64,000 bases of DNA, taken from the NCBI RefSeq assembly GCF_008520265.1, contig NZ_VIQM01000025.1, positions 124,001 through 188,000 of the forward strand, in the 5' to 3' direction. The position numbers and the translations under genes were made by a program. This document shows, piece by piece, positions 62,042 through 64,000 of the stretch (its first letter is position 1; the number at the start of each line of letters is the position of its first letter). The stretch is from Sphingobacterium cavernae. GTDB lineage: Bacteria > Bacteroidota > Bacteroidia > Sphingobacteriales > Sphingobacteriaceae. The notes beneath the pieces are model-generated. The model had not been told where the DNA came from, made no database searches, and saw only the letters and a program-made list of their open reading frames with translations.

Positions 62042-64000
62042 ATGATGACCAAAATACTCCCTATATTACTCATTTTTATTTCTAACATGTGTTATGCGCA
62101 AAATGATACTTCAACGACCCCTATCGACACATTTCAGAATAATATAGATATCTACGAACAAGATGGAGTTTTTCATTTTAAGCCGATATTAAGGCCATTG
62201 GTACAGATACCCGGAGGAAGAACACCATACTACAAATATTTATGGGATTTTGGAGACGGACATTTTAATACGCAACCCGAACCTACGCATCAATACGCTA
62301 AACCTGGAGATTACGAAGTCTCAGTATATGCTGTCAATAATTATGATTATGGCCCAAAGCCAAAAAGAACTAAGAAACCTGTCAATAATAAAAAGGCAAA
62401 TACTGCAATAGCCAGTGTGCAAACTAATAATTTTGAACAAAATTTCTTTGCCTCTAATGGAATTTTTCAAATATTCAAACTTTCGGATGCTAAACCTGGA
62501 GAAGACATTCAATTGGTTGTCGGTGTGAATACAAATGGACAAAAAGGGAAAGTTTATATTCTCTCGAATGAAAAAATAGCTGGTCTGGATGGCTTCAAAC
62601 TTGCACACCAAAGCCAATATTATGCAGAAAAGATTGACAGCCTACTACAAAAAGATAACCTTCACAGCATGTGGGCGTCTGTAAAGCAGTCGACTTTTAC
62701 CAAAACAGGAAGTCCAGATTATGGGATTAAGGAAGTTTCCGATTTCAGTTCTAGCCAGCAAGCTGTTAGTTATTTTAAAGAACTGTATGGCGCTTATAAT
62801 TCACTTTCAGCATATGACGTAGAGCCTGCTACTGCTGAGCAACAATTCTCGCTCATCAATTTGGATGTGACCGAAGATATGTTGGTCGACACGAATGCAA
62901 TTGTAACTATTACAGGGGTTTTTATTCCTGAAAATGGAATAGCTAATGTACATCAAGTGGATATCCCTGTAGTAAAATCACACGATCCGAATAAAATGTC
63001 GGTAAGACCTGCGCGCATGAGCTATCGCTTGCAATCGAAAAATAAGACGCTGACTTACAAAGTACAGTTTCAAAATGATGGCGAAGGTGACGCACGTCAG
63101 GTACGTTTAGAAATGTTCTTGCCACCAGAAATACGCAAAGAAACGTTCCGACTGAAATCCCTATATCCACAATGCGATACCTGCGCAACCCCAACTGCAA
63201 TGAGCTGTTATCAATATTATATCAAAGAGAATGGGGCATTAGTCTTTCATTTCAAAGACATCGCCTTACCGGGAACCGCATCTAAAACGTTAACAGATCC
63301 CGATAGCTCCAAAGGTTTTATACTTTTTGAAGTTGATATGGAAAAGAAAAAGTTCAGAAACAAATCTTTTAATTCTTACACGGATATTTATTTCGATAAG
63401 AATCCAGCTATTACGACCAATATTTCCTCTTCAAGATTTAGACAAATCTGGTCGCCAATTATCACTATTGGTACAGCTGCAACATTTGGTACACCAAAAG
63501 AAAACACATTGAAACACCAATTCAAACCGGGTATTCAATTGGGTTTTGGATTAGCCCCAATGGCACCTTATAAAAAAACATTCTGGCAAGCGGAAATCTA
63601 CACGTCCTATTACAGTCGTAACAGTACAACAGGACGAATGGACGAAAAAGGTGTTATCTCCTTCCAAGAAAATGGACGTGATGTGAAATATGAATATCAA
63701 GCTGCTGACAGTACGGTAAATAGAGATTTTTTATCCGTACAATTGCCTGTGCAAATTCGGTATAATATCAATTCTTGGTTTTCAATCGGCACTGGAGTTG
63801 CTTTACGCAAAGATTTTAACACAAAATTCAGCAATTCAAAAAACTATTATTACGCAACCGCACAAGGAACCATCGACAATGTGTATACTGAAAATAATGT
63901 CAATGTGGAAAAAGAGAATAGTGTATTAAAATATAATCCATTTTTAGATATTAATGTCGGAAGAGTTTACATGGGACCGGCAGTAGGTTTTAGACTTTCT
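62042..64000 (+). CDS. PKD-domain surface protein with C-terminal beta-barrel (partial at 3' end)
   Basis: The frame starts at ATG 62042 and is open for 653 codons to the window edge, so the C-terminus is missing. A Sec signal peptide (about residues 1-20) ends at MCYAQ. A PKD domain follows, with YLWDFGDGHFNTQPEPTHQY around residues 60-82 and YEVSVYA. Further on, SHDPNKMSVRPARM is the D-P-N-[DK] motif of a Bacteroidota extracellular repeat domain (DUF7619/DUF11-like), with QFQNDGEGDARQVRLEMFLP. Residues about 490 to the end have alternating aromatic/polar strands (FWQAEIYTSYYSR, FLSVQLPVQIRYNI) as in an outer-membrane beta-barrel. A Cys pair C-D-T-C lies in the extracellular part. Divergent from the sigma-factor operon. 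Confidence 0.8.
   Translation, partial: MMTKILPILLIFISNMCYAQNDTSTTPIDTFQNNIDIYEQDGVFHFKPILRPLVQIPGGRTPYYKYLWDFGDGHFNTQPEPTHQYAKPGDYEVSVYAVNNYDYGPKPKRTKKPVNNKKANTAIASVQTNNFEQNFFASNGIFQIFKLSDAKPGEDIQLVVGVNTNGQKGKVYILSNEKIAGLDGFKLAHQSQYYAEKIDSLLQKDNLHSMWASVKQSTFTKTGSPDYGIKEVSDFSSSQQAVSYFKELYGAYNSLSAYDVEPATAEQQFSLINLDVTEDMLVDTNAIVTITGVFIPENGIANVHQVDIPVVKSHDPNKMSVRPARMSYRLQSKNKTLTYKVQFQNDGEGDARQVRLEMFLPPEIRKETFRLKSLYPQCDTCATPTAMSCYQYYIKENGALVFHFKDIALPGTASKTLTDPDSSKGFILFEVDMEKKKFRNKSFNSYTDIYFDKNPAITTNISSSRFRQIWSPIITIGTAATFGTPKENTLKHQFKPGIQLGFGLAPMAPYKKTFWQAEIYTSYYSRNSTTGRMDEKGVISFQENGRDVKYEYQAADSTVNRDFLSVQLPVQIRYNINSWFSIGTGVALRKDFNTKFSNSKNYYYATAQGTIDNVYTENNVNVEKENSVLKYNPFLDINVGRVYMGPAVGFRLS

Noticed and set aside
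1-64000. CRISPR arrays, insertion sequences, prophage, riboswitches.
   Set aside because: No regularly spaced repeats, transposase-like frames, phage genes or recognisable riboswitch cores were found on reading.

Overview
The window is chromosomal DNA of an AT-rich member of the Bacteroidota, most likely of the Sphingobacteriaceae (Sphingobacterium/Pedobacter type). The evidence is a SusC/SusD/SusE outer-membrane uptake operon, an OstA-like protein, a GH3-family protein, several promoter boxes of the Bacteroidota type TAnnTTTG, few Shine-Dalgarno sequences, and surface proteins with PKD and 'DPNK' motifs. No species can be assigned from sequence alone.

Layout. 1-7233: partial tilS, an OstA-like envelope protein, rdgB, two small lipoproteins, an unknown protein next to a bacterial deoxyhypusine-synthase homologue, and two small unknown proteins. 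7287-16525: an uptake locus (susE, susD and susC on the minus strand; a sugar MFS transporter on the plus strand; a LacI regulator) with a perfect 18-bp LacI-type palindrome between susC and the transporter, followed by a dipeptide epimerase. 16732-22717: gltBD, glutamate synthase. 22928-24231: a sensor histidine kinase broken by a stop codon and a frameshift. 24377-31973: nuoHIJKLMN, the membrane arm of complex I plus NuoI, without nuoA-G. 32019-38387: an accessory block of five glycosyltransferase-like genes on mixed strands and a secreted sulfatase, ending at tRNA-Ser(GGA). 38828-47799: housekeeping genes (sixA, a DUF255 protein, a SlyD-type FKBP, mnmD, a dicarboxylate symporter, ccmE, ccmF and a DUF2520 protein). 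47919-61408: a membrane-anchored glutamate-synthase-like flavoprotein, marR, a nitrilase-family amidase, a polyprenyl synthase, a GT4 enzyme, a SufT-like protein, a KhtTU-type K+/H+ antiporter, an MBL hydrolase, recJ, lptB, a GH3 protein and a TPR membrane protein. 61418-64000: a sigma factor, followed divergently by a large PKD/beta-barrel surface protein that runs off the window.

Functional links. The SusCDE, MFS and LacI genes look like a regulated transport unit, probably for maltodextrin-like sugars, but no glycoside hydrolase lies beside it. The OstA-like protein and LptB both belong to lipopolysaccharide export. CcmE and CcmF serve cytochrome c maturation. The sigma factor, TPR membrane protein and divergent PKD/barrel protein may form a cell-surface regulatory module. 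No CRISPR array, insertion sequence, prophage or riboswitch was recognised. The most interesting candidates are the sigma/TPR/surface-barrel module, the deoxyhypusine-synthase homologue with its unknown neighbour, the membrane-tethered glutamate-synthase-like enzyme, an unannotated 37-residue TatA-like peptide, and the decayed histidine kinase.
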